NCBI GenBank assembly: GCA_024698865.1
Contig: JAILQS010000004.1
Location: 1-40,954 of the forward strand
Direction: 5' to 3'
Source: Lachnospiraceae bacterium
GTDB lineage: Bacteria > Bacillota > Clostridia > Lachnospirales > Lachnospiraceae
Length of the DNA stretch: 40,954 bases
Every line of letters begins with the position of its first letter. The stretch's first letter is position 1. The notes beneath the pieces were generated by a model. The model ran no database searches and was not told the DNA's origin. It saw only the letters and a list, made by a program, of their open reading frames with translations. The position numbers and the translations under genes were made by a program. Positions 15,935 through 24,144 of the stretch are shown here, piece after piece.

Positions 15935-18058
15935 TTATCTTTTCAGGAAAACTGCCGGTGAATACAGGAATCCCTGATAGTGGTCACATCCGATTTCATG
16001 CAATATACTTCGTTTTTCTTCCGAGTCAACAAATTCTGCAATCACTTTTAAATCCAATGACTTGGCAAGCTGACATATGGAAAGAATAATATCCCTGGAA
16101 TTATCATAGGTGGCAAGTCCATTTACAATGGAACCGTCCAGCTTAATAATATCAAACAAATCTTCCTGTAAGTAGTGCACCGAAGTCTGTCCCATGGAGA
16201 AATCATCAATTGCAAGCAAAAATCCCAACTCACGCAGTGTCCTAAGCGCCTGCATCGTCTCTTCACTAAAGGATATTGCAGCCTGTTCCGTTACTTCAAT
16301 ACATATATTTTTCTCCTTGATAGCATATCGCTCACTGAGTTTTTTACAAAAATCGATAAATCGCTGTGTAACAACCGTTGTTCCGGTTACATTTACGGAC
16401 ACTTTGATCCCCTCGCCAAATTCAGCAGTCACGCTTTCCTGCTCTATAAGAACTTTTTCTACGATTTTTTCTTCCAGTTCTGCCAGGAAGCCGCCCTCCT
16501 CTGCCATTTTAATTACAAGTGGAGGATATAACAGATCAAGCACCGGATGTTTCCATCGAAGCAGCGCCTCCACACCGATGCAATGTCCATCATAATGGTA
16601 CTGCGGCTGATATGCCAGAACAATCTGTTTGTTCATTCCATAGCGCAAATCATTGCACAAATCTTTGGCAAAATCGCCGTACACATTACTTAACTCCGTC
16701 AAACGAACAGAGCCAAGTGTTGCCTCATTTTCTTTATAATATTTCATAAAAGCATCGTAGTTGCGTGTCGCCTCTTCCAACGCCTTATTATCCAATCTCT
16801 TAACAAACGGCGTATAAATCAAAACACCAAGAATTACATTTAGCAATTGCAGTAAGGCACCGGCAATTGACCCGGTAGCACGAAATCCTCCAAGTAAAAT
16901 CGGCGTCGTCCACGCAACCTCCGTAATCACTTTTGGCACAAGTCCCAGCGCAATAGCGGCGTACGAAACCGAATAACATACCAATGGTGTTAGCAAAAAC
17001 GGAATCAGCATTGTCGTGTTAAATATGATAGGCAGTCCAAATACCATAAGCTCATTAATATTAAAACACATTGGCAATGCCGCAGTAAGTCCCAGTCCTT
17101 TTCTTACACGACTTTTTGAGAAAAGCAAAAGTGCAATCAGCAGACAGATGGTCGTTCCACAGCCACCCATTAATACAAAGCAGTCAAAGAACTCTTTGGT
17201 CAGAATGTTTCTTGGCATAGCACCAATCGTTACCGCTGCCTTATTGGCTGCCACACCCGGAACAAAGTAGGTCTGCATAACGCCCTCGAGGGTGTCGTTT
17301 CCGTGCACACCAAAAAACCACAAAACGGAAGAAATCAGAACAAACAGAAAACCTTTGAAAAATCCTGCTTCTCCCAGGCCGTCAGCCCCAATTGAACCGG
17401 AGCCGTATGAGAACAGCGCATTAAACATATTTATGAGCAAGGTTCGAAATGAATCTACGTCAAATACGCGAATAATAAGTGTATTTATCAGTGCAAAGAA
17501 AAATGTTACGCACGCAATCGGAAAAAGCGTGGATAACATCTTGTTCATTTCCCGGTTGGCACCAATCAAAAAGAGATTCTTTTTGCGTTTCTCCAAAAAA
17601 AGTGAAATTCTGAAATACAGCGTGGATGCCCCAAGACCAGTTATAATCGCAAGAAACATTGACTTTGCTCCGGTCTGGTCAAGTCCAAAGTGAGGCAGAT
17701 AACAACCTGCCAGTATGAAAAAAGAAACGATGGACGAAAGGATTGCTCCTCCTTTTACGGTTTTATGACTCCCCTTTAATTTCATATAGGCCCTACTGAT
17801 GGAATAGGTCATATAAACAGACAGCACTCCAAAAGTAGCACCGTATATCACCTCAAAGAATCGATACAGCGCCCCGTTCAAGAAATTTGACATGAATTGC
17901 TGATACGCCTCCACCGGAAATGTCCGCACTACCAGTGCAAGTGCTCCAATTAATACAATGGGCGTAATATGAATCAGACCGTTTTGAACGGCGCGAACAA
18001 TCGTAAGATTTTCAATCCTTCGCATTATCTTTCTAACTTTATCTTTCATCTGCTGCAT
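15935..18058 (-). CDS. PTS EIIC - EAL domain fusion
   Basis: A 707-residue membrane protein. Residues about 1-420 are a PTS lactose/cellobiose-type EIIC permease domain with about ten membrane segments; the conserved WFFGVHGNDTLEG and FNINELMVFGLPIIFN motifs are intact. Residues about 455-707 are an EAL domain for cyclic di-GMP hydrolysis. Its key residues are present: E497 in VEALL, N556, E588 in IEVTE, D618/D619 in IDDF, K639, E675 and Q695, so it is probably active, although loop 6 reads DDFSMGQ instead of the usual DFGTGYSS. No EIIA or EIIB is encoded nearby, so the permease part may act as a sugar sensor. It is the first gene of the operon with a GPH symporter, glgB and mscS. Confidence 0.9.
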   Translation of the reverse strand: MQQMKDKVRKIMRRIENLTIVRAVQNGLIHITPIVLIGALALVVRTFPVEAYQQFMSNFLNGALYRFFEVIYGATFGVLSVYMTYSISRAYMKLKGSHKTVKGGAILSSIVSFFILAGCYLPHFGLDQTGAKSMFLAIITGLGASTLYFRISLFLEKRKKNLFLIGANREMNKMLSTLFPIACVTFFFALINTLIIRVFDVDSFRTLLINMFNALFSYGSGSIGADGLGEAGFFKGFLFVLISSVLWFFGVHGNDTLEGVMQTYFVPGVAANKAAVTIGAMPRNILTKEFFDCFVLMGGCGTTICLLIALLLFSKSRVRKGLGLTAALPMCFNINELMVFGLPIIFNTTMLIPFLLTPLVCYSVSYAAIALGLVPKVITEVAWTTPILLGGFRATGSIAGALLQLLNVILGVLIYTPFVKRLDNKALEEATRNYDAFMKYYKENEATLGSVRLTELSNVYGDFAKDLCNDLRYGMNKQIVLAYQPQYHYDGHCIGVEALLRWKHPVLDLLYPPLVIKMAEEGGFLAELEEKIVEKVLIEQESVTAEFGEGIKVSVNVTGTTVVTQRFIDFCKKLSERYAIKEKNICIEVTEQAAISFSEETMQALRTLRELGFLLAIDDFSMGQTSVHYLQEDLFDIIKLDGSIVNGLATYDNSRDIILSICQLAKSLDLKVIAEFVDSEEKRSILHEIGCDHYQGFLYSPAVFLKR

Positions 18059-18126
18059 TTCCTCCGTCCTGCTCTTTTTCTCTATTTCTTTCCACGTAGG
18101 GATTATACTTAAAGAATATATATATC

Positions 18127-18155
18127 CTATTATCGCTCAAAACTCTTGTGTATTC
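18127..18155 (-). promoter_or_regulatory. candidate promoter of EIIC-EAL operon
   Basis: Minus-strand TTGAAT (18150-18155), 17 bp, GATAAT (18127-18132). A second TATAAT lies closer to the gene but has no fitting -35 box. Confidence 0.5.
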
Positions 18156-18185
18156 AACAAAAAGTATTACGTAGGCGTTTTTCAA

Positions 18186-18248
18186 TTAAAAATCACCGTC
18201 TGATTATTATGGGGCCAGACAGCCTCTCTATAACCAGACAGTGATTTT
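18186..18248. terminator. terminator after LRR protein gene
   Basis: Long stem AAAATCACTGTCTG / CAGACGGTGATTTT (one G-U pair on the minus strand), with T-run TTTTT after it. The loop holds a third copy of the GTCTG/CAGAC arm, so an alternative shorter hairpin is possible. Confidence 0.7.
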
Positions 18249-18271
18249 ATATATTGTCTTTCGTATATGTT

Positions 18272-19621
18272 CTATTTTACGGTAACTTTAACAGCTGCAC
18301 TAAATCCGTTTTGTGCGTATGCATATACCACGCATTTTCCTTTTTTCTTGGCGGTAATTACACCTTTGCCATTTACGGTTGCAACAGTTTTATCTGAAGA
18401 TTCATAATGAATTTTACGATGTCTGCTTACCTTAAGTTTTTTGGATTCCGGCACTGCTTTGGCGCCAAGTTTAAAGGTTTTCTTCACGGCAAGTGTTACT
18501 TTATTTTTCTTTGCTTTGGTTGTAACCTTTTTGTCGTTTCCTTTTTTGCCCTTCTTTGTAGCAATATGAACTACTTTCGAAGTAGTAATTACTTTATTCT
18601 TTTTGTCAAATGCAATAACCATAAACTTGTAGTAGGTTCCTTTTTTGACTTTCTTTTTGAGAATCTTTTTATAGTTTGCAGAGGTTGATTTTGTTGTCGT
18701 CAGTTTTTTCAAACGATTCTTTGTTCCACATTCATTGCCATATACCACATATTTGGCTGCACCTTTTATCTTTTTCCAACTGATTTTCACAGATTTGGCA
18801 GTAACTTTGGACTGCTTTAACTGTAAAAGATAAAATACGGAACCTTCCGGATCAGACTCTTTTGCCCAGGAAGTCGCTGCTTTATCTGCATCTGCCTCAT
18901 CTGCGCCTTCCTCAAAAGCACTTGCCGGTGCAAAAGAACCATCTGTATCTTCCTTGTCACTCAACACTTTTGTAGTATTCGCAGCTTTTGCGGGGTCGTT
19001 CTCGTAAACAAGCGTCACGATATTGGAGGCTTGTCCGCTTGGATTTCTTTGCTCAATATAATTCGCGATATCACTTTCTCTAACAACATACGCTGTTACG
19101 TCCGGATAAATTTCACCGGCATCATTTCTTCCAAAACCGTAATTATAATTAACCGGTCCATTTCCAATTGGGAAATTCGCCAATCTGAAAATCTTTAGTT
19201 TTGGACAATTCACAAAAACAGAATCTTCCATATATGTAATACCGCTACCGATTATAACTTCCTCCAGATTGGAACATCCGTAAAATGCTTTTTCCAAAAT
19301 TGCACCATAAGCATTCGGAATAATCACTTTTTTGAGTGTTGTATTTCCTTCAAATGCACTTTTTCCGACAACAAATTCTCCCGTGTATGTCTTTCCATTA
19401 TACTCGATTGCCGTAGGAAGTGTAAGTTCCTGTGCACTTCCCGTGTACTTCAAAATCCAAATCGATGTAGTGCTTCCTTCATCATATATTTTGATATCAT
19501 ATCCTCCGACAGACACATCGATTTCTGCTGCTTTTGCTGTATTTGCCTTAAATCCGATCACTGACAGGCAAACAACCATTGCAAACAATAACCCCATTAC
19601 TTTACGTAAACCTTTTTTCAT
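18272..19621 (-). CDS. secreted LRR / Ig-like surface protein
   Basis: A 449-residue exported protein with an N-terminal signal peptide (about 1-31, ending near AKAAE). Residues about 65-160 contain BspA-type leucine-rich repeats (GKSAFEGNTTLKKVIIPN, KAFYGCSNLEEVIIG). A fibronectin III-like domain follows (about 265-350, LKQSKVTAKSVKISWKKIKGAAKYVVYG). The C terminus (about 375-449) is a bacterial Ig-like BIG2 domain (SSDKTVATVNGKGVITAKKKGKCVVYA). No sortase motif or membrane anchor is seen, so it is probably secreted or non-covalently attached. AAAGGAG precedes the ATG. An extended -10 box (TGT-TATAAT, 19665-19673) lies upstream. It likely takes part in adhesion or wall interactions; the ligand is unknown. 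Confidence 0.85.
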   Translation of the reverse strand: MKKGLRKVMGLLFAMVVCLSVIGFKANTAKAAEIDVSVGGYDIKIYDEGSTTSIWILKYTGSAQELTLPTAIEYNGKTYTGEFVVGKSAFEGNTTLKKVIIPNAYGAILEKAFYGCSNLEEVIIGSGITYMEDSVFVNCPKLKIFRLANFPIGNGPVNYNYGFGRNDAGEIYPDVTAYVVRESDIANYIEQRNPSGQASNIVTLVYENDPAKAANTTKVLSDKEDTDGSFAPASAFEEGADEADADKAATSWAKESDPEGSVFYLLQLKQSKVTAKSVKISWKKIKGAAKYVVYGNECGTKNRLKKLTTTKSTSANYKKILKKKVKKGTYYKFMVIAFDKKNKVITTSKVVHIATKKGKKGNDKKVTTKAKKNKVTLAVKKTFKLGAKAVPESKKLKVSRHRKIHYESSDKTVATVNGKGVITAKKKGKCVVYAYAQNGFSAAVKVTVK

Positions 19622-19664
19622 AAGTAACTCCTTTCTTATCCTATAATTTTATACCTTCTTATCT

Positions 19665-19673
19665 ATTATAACA
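19665..19673 (-). promoter_or_regulatory. extended -10 promoter of LRR protein gene
   Basis: TGT-TATAAT on the minus strand, 44 bp before the ATG. No clear -35 box is present. Confidence 0.4.
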
Positions 19674-19687
19674 GAAATCACTTCTGC

Positions 19688-21079
19688 TTATTTTTTTATT
19701 TTTATTTTCTTCTTGTATACCGGAGAACACGCACCGTAGGTTTTGTTACCTTTCGTAAACAGCGATACCTTCGTATTCTTTCCGATTGCTTTGCCCGTTA
19801 TGGTAAATGTTGCCGTATAGGATTTCTTATTTCCCTTGACATACCGGTACGATGGAGAATCTCCATTGGCGTGTATGTACATTCCGGCAATTCCCGGTTT
19901 CTTTTTCATTTTTACCGTAACCTTATAGGTGGTTTTGTAAATCCAGTACCCTTTGTGTACTAATACGATCCCCTTATAAAGTGGTTTTACCCAGACCTTC
20001 TTGATCTTTGCCTTTGAAGCTGTAATCGATTGGACTGCCGGTTTTGCTTTGGGTCCGGTCTTTACTGTAATCTCTTTTGAAAACGGTCCAACCATATAAT
20101 ATTTTTTTCCACCATAAGTAACCTGTTTTAGATAAAATGCACGACATACGTATTTGGTGTCTGGCGAAAGCTTGGTAATTGCTTTTGCTACAACAGGCGA
20201 AAACGGTCCGTATAACGCAGCATTATTCCAGGAATCCTTTTGTGTCTTTACCTGCAGATAATAGTCATATATATGATTGTTATAATTCGGTGTGTTAAAA
20301 GCCATTTTCTTAGGCTCCGTTGTAAAATAAGATGCCTTTAAGGATGCTGTATCGTAAATAGCTGTTGGAAATGCCTTTGGATAAGTGATTTCTTTCCCGT
20401 TACTCATCCTTGCACTTAAGTTATGATAACCGATATCGTACTTCTTCGTATCAAATGTTTTCTTAAAACTCTTACCACTGAGCGTACAAACCACTTTAAA
20501 ATCATCCACCCGAAGTTCGGTAAATTCTGCTGATTCCGTTGTTGTTCCGGTTACTGTGGCGATTCCCTTCTTATCAATGGAAATATCGATGCTGCTCTTT
20601 TGAGAAGAATCTTTCGGCGTACCGGTTTCAGAGGATGAAGCGGCCTTAACCGTATAACTATCCGTATTATTGTTGAAATTGATATCGTTGTAAACTCCTA
20701 TTACATAGAAGGTATATTGTTTACCTACGTCCTCTGGTCGCACAATAATATCAAAGCTCACCGTTGAAGTATTAAAAACAGGGATGAGTTTCTCCCCTTC
20801 GTCAGATGTACCCTTTCTGACTGACCAGTAAACCTCCATATCCTCACTTAGAGAATACGCCTCTGTAAATCCTTCTATACTCTTTTCCAAATCGTCAATG
20901 CTTACGGAAAGGGTCGTTCCTACGGTTACAGTCCCATCACTGTTAACACCTTTTACCATATTAGGAACAAAATCGTAACCACCTCCCGCACTTGCCGGCT
21001 GATTAATTGCAAATATACTAAGCAGCATCACAAAAAGTACGAAAGCCATACACCTGGCCACATTACATTTTTTCACCAT
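19688..21079 (-). CDS. secreted protein with FN3-like domain
   Basis: About 463-residue exported protein. The start is set at 21079, where AGAGGTAACCTT precedes ATG and a classical signal peptide begins (MVKKCNVARC, hydrophobic core FVLFVMLLSIFAI, cleavage near PASA-GGG). A longer frame to 21136 would hide this signal and is rejected. The N-terminal half has Ig-like strands (VGTTLSVSIDDLEKSIEGF...EVYWSVRKG). The middle, about residues 250-345, is fibronectin-like (LSPDTKYVCRAFYLKQV). The C-terminal part is rich in Lys and Tyr and ends in KKKIKIKK. The family is not recognised; the Lys-rich tail style matches its two neighbours, which suggests a related group of exported proteins. Confidence 0.72.
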   Translation of the reverse strand: MVKKCNVARCMAFVLFVMLLSIFAINQPASAGGGYDFVPNMVKGVNSDGTVTVGTTLSVSIDDLEKSIEGFTEAYSLSEDMEVYWSVRKGTSDEGEKLIPVFNTSTVSFDIIVRPEDVGKQYTFYVIGVYNDINFNNNTDSYTVKAASSSETGTPKDSSQKSSIDISIDKKGIATVTGTTTESAEFTELRVDDFKVVCTLSGKSFKKTFDTKKYDIGYHNLSARMSNGKEITYPKAFPTAIYDTASLKASYFTTEPKKMAFNTPNYNNHIYDYYLQVKTQKDSWNNAALYGPFSPVVAKAITKLSPDTKYVCRAFYLKQVTYGGKKYYMVGPFSKEITVKTGPKAKPAVQSITASKAKIKKVWVKPLYKGIVLVHKGYWIYKTTYKVTVKMKKKPGIAGMYIHANGDSPSYRYVKGNKKSYTATFTITGKAIGKNTKVSLFTKGNKTYGACSPVYKKKIKIKK

Positions 21080-21104
21080 AAGGTTACCTCTCTCTCTTTT
21101 AACT

Positions 21105-21151
21105 GAAAAATAAAAGTTGTATGCCACAATATTCAAGCAACATACAACTTT
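21105..21151 (-). terminator. terminator of the YD-repeat protein gene
   Basis: Minus-strand stem AAAGTTGTATG / CATACAACTTT with a 17-nt loop, followed by TATTTTTC. The TATAAT box at 21157-21162 (minus strand), probably that of the next gene, places the start site at the beginning of the 5' arm. Confidence 0.65.
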
Positions 21152-21156
21152 ACTAT

Positions 21157-21185
21157 ATTATATTTTGACAGTCCAAACAACCAAC
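21157..21185 (-). promoter_or_regulatory. candidate promoter of FN3-like protein gene
   Basis: TATAAT (21157-21162, minus strand) with TTTGGT 17 bp upstream. The -35 box is weak, the -10 perfect. Confidence 0.45.
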
Positions 21186-21209
21186 CAAAGTATGAATAGT
21201 ACCATTTTC

Positions 21210-22040
21210 CTACAGCATATTCTTCTCAAAAATTTCTTTTTGCTGTTTTTTAACTTTAGCAGCATATTTCTTAGGTACTTTGATTTTCTTATAGGTATAG
21301 GTATGTACTGCCTTATAATCCACATACGCCTGACTACCATACGTTGTTGTTTCTACTTTCTTAAGAACACGGTCTTTCTTATAAGTATATTCTATTGTCA
21401 AAACAGACTGTGAAGATATTTCTTCGTCATTAACCCATTCTAATGTTTCTTTAATTGGATTCCCTTTTTTATCATATTTATAGGAAAGTTTCATCGCTTC
21501 AGCTGACTCGTCATCTTTCGCCGTGATACTAAGAACCTGTCCCTTTTTATTATATTTGTATGCAATAAACTCTTTTTTCTTCGTTTCGCCATTGTCCTTT
21601 ATATATTCCTCTTTGGTCAAACGATTCTTTTTGTCATAGGTGCACTTCATGGTAGTTGTGGCGCTTTCTGACTTTTCAACGCTTTTCTTTAAACGTCCTT
21701 TTTTGTCATATGTATTGGTTGTGACTGTTTTTTCTAATGAATCATAACCTTTCTTTGGTGTCTCAACGATTTTTATCAACCGGGTACCTTTATAAGTGTA
21801 TGCAGAAGTGCTTAGAGCGGAAACTCCCTTCTTAACAAATCCGTTTTTATTGTAAGTATATTTATAATACTCACTCGTTTCGGCATCATCATCCACTTCA
21901 TGCTTTGTTATGACATAAACGCTCACCTTTTTCTCTTTTTTCTTGGCTGCTTCCGTAGGTGCTGTCGTGACTAAAAGCCCCAAAATCATACACATCACCA
22001 TAAATAAAGCATTCACTCTTGTGTAAACCTTTTTCATCAT
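21210..22040 (-). CDS. secreted YD-repeat-like protein
   Basis: About 276 residues. The start is set at 22040, eight bases after AAGGAG, which gives the signal peptide MMKKVYTRVNALFMVMCMILGLLVTTAPTEA; upstream in-frame codons are rejected. The mature protein is made of degenerate repeats of the YD/RHS kind, spaced about 20-30 residues: YKYTYNKNGFVKK, TNTYDKKGRLKK, KCTYDKKNRLTKE, YKYNKKGQVLS, YKYDKKGNPIKE, YTYKKDRVLKK. Such repeats form beta-strand tubes in larger RHS proteins; here there are only about seven and no toxin domain. A terminator separates it from the rlmI gene. The role is unknown, probably at the cell surface. Confidence 0.75.
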   Translation of the reverse strand: MMKKVYTRVNALFMVMCMILGLLVTTAPTEAAKKKEKKVSVYVITKHEVDDDAETSEYYKYTYNKNGFVKKGVSALSTSAYTYKGTRLIKIVETPKKGYDSLEKTVTTNTYDKKGRLKKSVEKSESATTTMKCTYDKKNRLTKEEYIKDNGETKKKEFIAYKYNKKGQVLSITAKDDESAEAMKLSYKYDKKGNPIKETLEWVNDEEISSQSVLTIEYTYKKDRVLKKVETTTYGSQAYVDYKAVHTYTYKKIKVPKKYAAKVKKQQKEIFEKNML

Positions 22041-22128
22041 TTTGCACACTCCTTTTCCTTTTGCTATGATACAAGAAAAAATGTCGCTTGTGACACTCTC
22101 CTTGCGTGGCGATTTGTAAAAGTAACAA

Positions 22129-22168
22129 TAAAAAAGCAAAGGAGTTCTCCTTGCATAAGGAGAGCCCC
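22129..22168 (-). terminator. terminator of rlmI gene
   Basis: Minus-strand GGGGCTCTCCTT / AAGGAGAACTCC stem with a 4-nt loop, followed by TTTGCTTTTTTATTG. Confidence 0.8.
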
Positions 22169-22244
22169 TCGATAATTTAAATTGTATTTCCGCCTCTATG
22201 CACATTATAACACAAAGGGAGACTTTTTCAAAATGTTATTTAGT

Positions 22245-23450
22245 CTAGCAATCCTCTACTACCTGAAAAATATAAAATTTCAGGTAGTAACTCTCATCCG
22301 CAGCCCACAGAATCGGATGATCCGGTGACTGTGTTCTGTACTCAACCTGACGTAATCGCTTATGCACACTCTTTGCAGCTTGTGCGATTGTTTCGGTAAA
22401 CAACTCCGGCGTCATAAAGTGCGAACAACTGCAGGTTGCAAAGTATCCGCCGTCTTTTACAAGTTTAAGTCCCTTGCGGTTGATTTCACGATACCCTTTT
22501 ACTGCATTCTTCACCGAATTGCGGGACTTTGTAAACGCCGGTGGATCAAGTATGACTACATCAAAGAGCTCGCCTTCTTCCACAAGTCTTGGCAGAAGTT
22601 CAAAGACATCTTCGCACCGGAATTTTACGGTCTCACTAAGTCCATTTAGTTCTGCATTTTCTCTTGCCTGTTCCACCGCAAGTTCCGAGGCATCGACGCC
22701 AAGTACGCTTTTGGCACCGGCAACTCCTGCATTTAAAGCAAAGGATCCGGTGTGGGTAAAGCAATCCAATACTTTGGCATCCTTGCAAAAACGTTGCATG
22801 GCAAGTCGGTTGTATTTCTGATCCAGAAAAAAACCTGTCTTTTGACCATCTTTTACATCTACCATGTATTTTACTCCATTTTCAACAATCGGAACTTTCG
22901 TGTCAAACTCATCACCGATAAATCCTTTGATACGCTCCATACCTTCCCGCAAACGAACTTTTGCATCGCTTCGTTCGTAGATTCCCCGTACTGTAATTCC
23001 ATCCTCCAAAAGTACCTTTTTGAGTGCCTTTAGAATCTGTGGTTTCAAACGGTCGATTCCAAGCGCTAATGACTCTACAACAAGCACATCTTCAAATTTA
23101 TCTACCACAAGTCCCGGTAGAAAATCTGCTTCCCCAAAAATCACGCGGCAGCTGGAAGTATCAACCGTTTTCTTACGATACTCCCACGCATTACGTACCC
23201 TTTTTTCGATAAATGCATCATCAATCTGTGCGTTCACATTACGCGACAGCATACGTACCGTAATTTTGGATTTTTTATTTATAAAACCAATTCCCATTGG
23301 ATAACCGTCAAAATCGTGTACCTCTACCAGTTCTCCGTCTGTAATTTCTGTATTCAGATTGTCTATTTCACTGTCATAAATCCACGCCCCACCTGCTTTC
23401 AGGCTACGTCCTTTTCCTTTGATTAATGTAACAACCTTTAAATTATCCAT
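22245..23450 (-). CDS. rlmI: RlmI-like rRNA (cytosine-C5) methyltransferase
   Basis: A 401-residue class I SAM-dependent methyltransferase of the RlmI/YccW family, which in E. coli makes m5C1962 in 23S rRNA. The N-terminal PUA domain (about 1-80) opens with KVVTLIKGKGRSLKAGGAWIYDSEI. The middle RNA-binding domain contains KDGQKTGFFLDQ. The Rossmann domain shows motif I VLDCFTHTGSFALNAG (about 229-244), motif IV VILDPPAFTKS (about 301-311) and the cysteine motif CSCSHFM. The length matches the family. GGAG lies seven bases before the ATG. It carries its own terminator; a possible small ORF lies just upstream. Confidence 0.92.
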   Translation of the reverse strand: MDNLKVVTLIKGKGRSLKAGGAWIYDSEIDNLNTEITDGELVEVHDFDGYPMGIGFINKKSKITVRMLSRNVNAQIDDAFIEKRVRNAWEYRKKTVDTSSCRVIFGEADFLPGLVVDKFEDVLVVESLALGIDRLKPQILKALKKVLLEDGITVRGIYERSDAKVRLREGMERIKGFIGDEFDTKVPIVENGVKYMVDVKDGQKTGFFLDQKYNRLAMQRFCKDAKVLDCFTHTGSFALNAGVAGAKSVLGVDASELAVEQARENAELNGLSETVKFRCEDVFELLPRLVEEGELFDVVILDPPAFTKSRNSVKNAVKGYREINRKGLKLVKDGGYFATCSCSHFMTPELFTETIAQAAKSVHKRLRQVEYRTQSPDHPILWAADESYYLKFYIFQVVEDC

Positions 23451-23509
23451 CGTATTTCTCCATTTCTATCTATGTGTGTTACTGTTTACATCCGGTTACA
23501 ACACATACG

Positions 23510-23617
23510 TTACTTTCTTCTGATAGCACTAAGTCTACCAAAGAAATCTGCTTTTTTCAAATCCGCAAAGACATCTTTCATTTGATTGCCATTTTTCATC
23601 CGTTGCATACTTTCCAT
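23510..23617 (-). CDS. possible 35-residue small protein
   Basis: Open frame from ATG at 23617 to TAA at 23510, starting MESMQRMKNGNQMKD and ending FFGRLSAIRRK, 59 bp ahead of rlmI. It is lysine- and arginine-rich and could be helical. The ribosome binding site is only a weak GGAAAAAG. No family is recognised. It may be a leader peptide or chance. Confidence 0.25.
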   Translation of the reverse strand: MESMQRMKNGNQMKDVFADLKKADFFGRLSAIRRK

Positions 23618-23655
23618 TTCTTTTTCCAATACTAAATAAAAAACGGAGGAGCCTT

Positions 23656-24144
23656 ATGAATCAATTTTCCTTTCTCAAAAAATGTATCAAATGTTTTCTT
23701 CTGTGCGGTGCCATCGGTTGGCTTTTAGAATGTTTCTGGACCGGTCTTTACTCCACTTTCCAGAACCATAACTACAAGTTTTTATGTAAAACTTCTTTCT
23801 GGATGTTTCCCATCTACGGTATGGCTGCAATTATACTTCCCTTTAGCAGGTATTTAAAAAAATATTCATTCCTCCTGCGTGGTTTTATTTATACGATTCT
23901 GATTTATATTGCAGAATTTACTACCGGTTCCTTATTGCGAAAATGGAACGTCTGCCCGTGGGATTATAGCAATGCACCATTTCATATTCTTGGTCTTATT
24001 CGTCCGGACTATGCTCCACTTTGGTTTTTCGTCGGTCTTATGTACGAAAAGGTACTTTCCTGTTATAATGATTTCGGACAGAAAGAATCTGTAACTCCAC
24101 TTAAAAAGAAAAACAAAATTTCCGGGGAGGGCTCAAATGCTTAA
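23656..24144 (+). CDS. CmpB-like putative ABC transporter membrane protein
   Basis: A 162-residue membrane protein of the ABC_trans_CmpB (DUF1113-type) family, common in clostridia. About four membrane segments are visible, with conserved GWLLECFWTGL (about 20-30), FPIYGMAAI (about 52-60), AEFTTGSLLRKW and WDYSNAPFHILG (about 86-112). The biochemical role is uncertain; the family name suggests a permease, but no ATPase gene is adjacent. AACGGAGGAG precedes the ATG. The 3' end overlaps the next gene by eight bases, implying translational coupling. Confidence 0.78.
   Translation: MNQFSFLKKCIKCFLLCGAIGWLLECFWTGLYSTFQNHNYKFLCKTSFWMFPIYGMAAIILPFSRYLKKYSFLLRGFIYTILIYIAEFTTGSLLRKWNVCPWDYSNAPFHILGLIRPDYAPLWFFVGLMYEKVLSCYNDFGQKESVTPLKKKNKISGEGSNA

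Noticed and set aside
15935-18058. Functional PTS uptake system
   Set aside because: EIIA and EIIB are missing from the neighbourhood and the EIIC is fused to an EAL domain, so a transport role is not supported by this window alone.
22041-22205. N-terminal extension of the YD-repeat protein
   Set aside because: It would bury the signal peptide and cross the rlmI terminator; a good ribosome binding site precedes ATG 22040.
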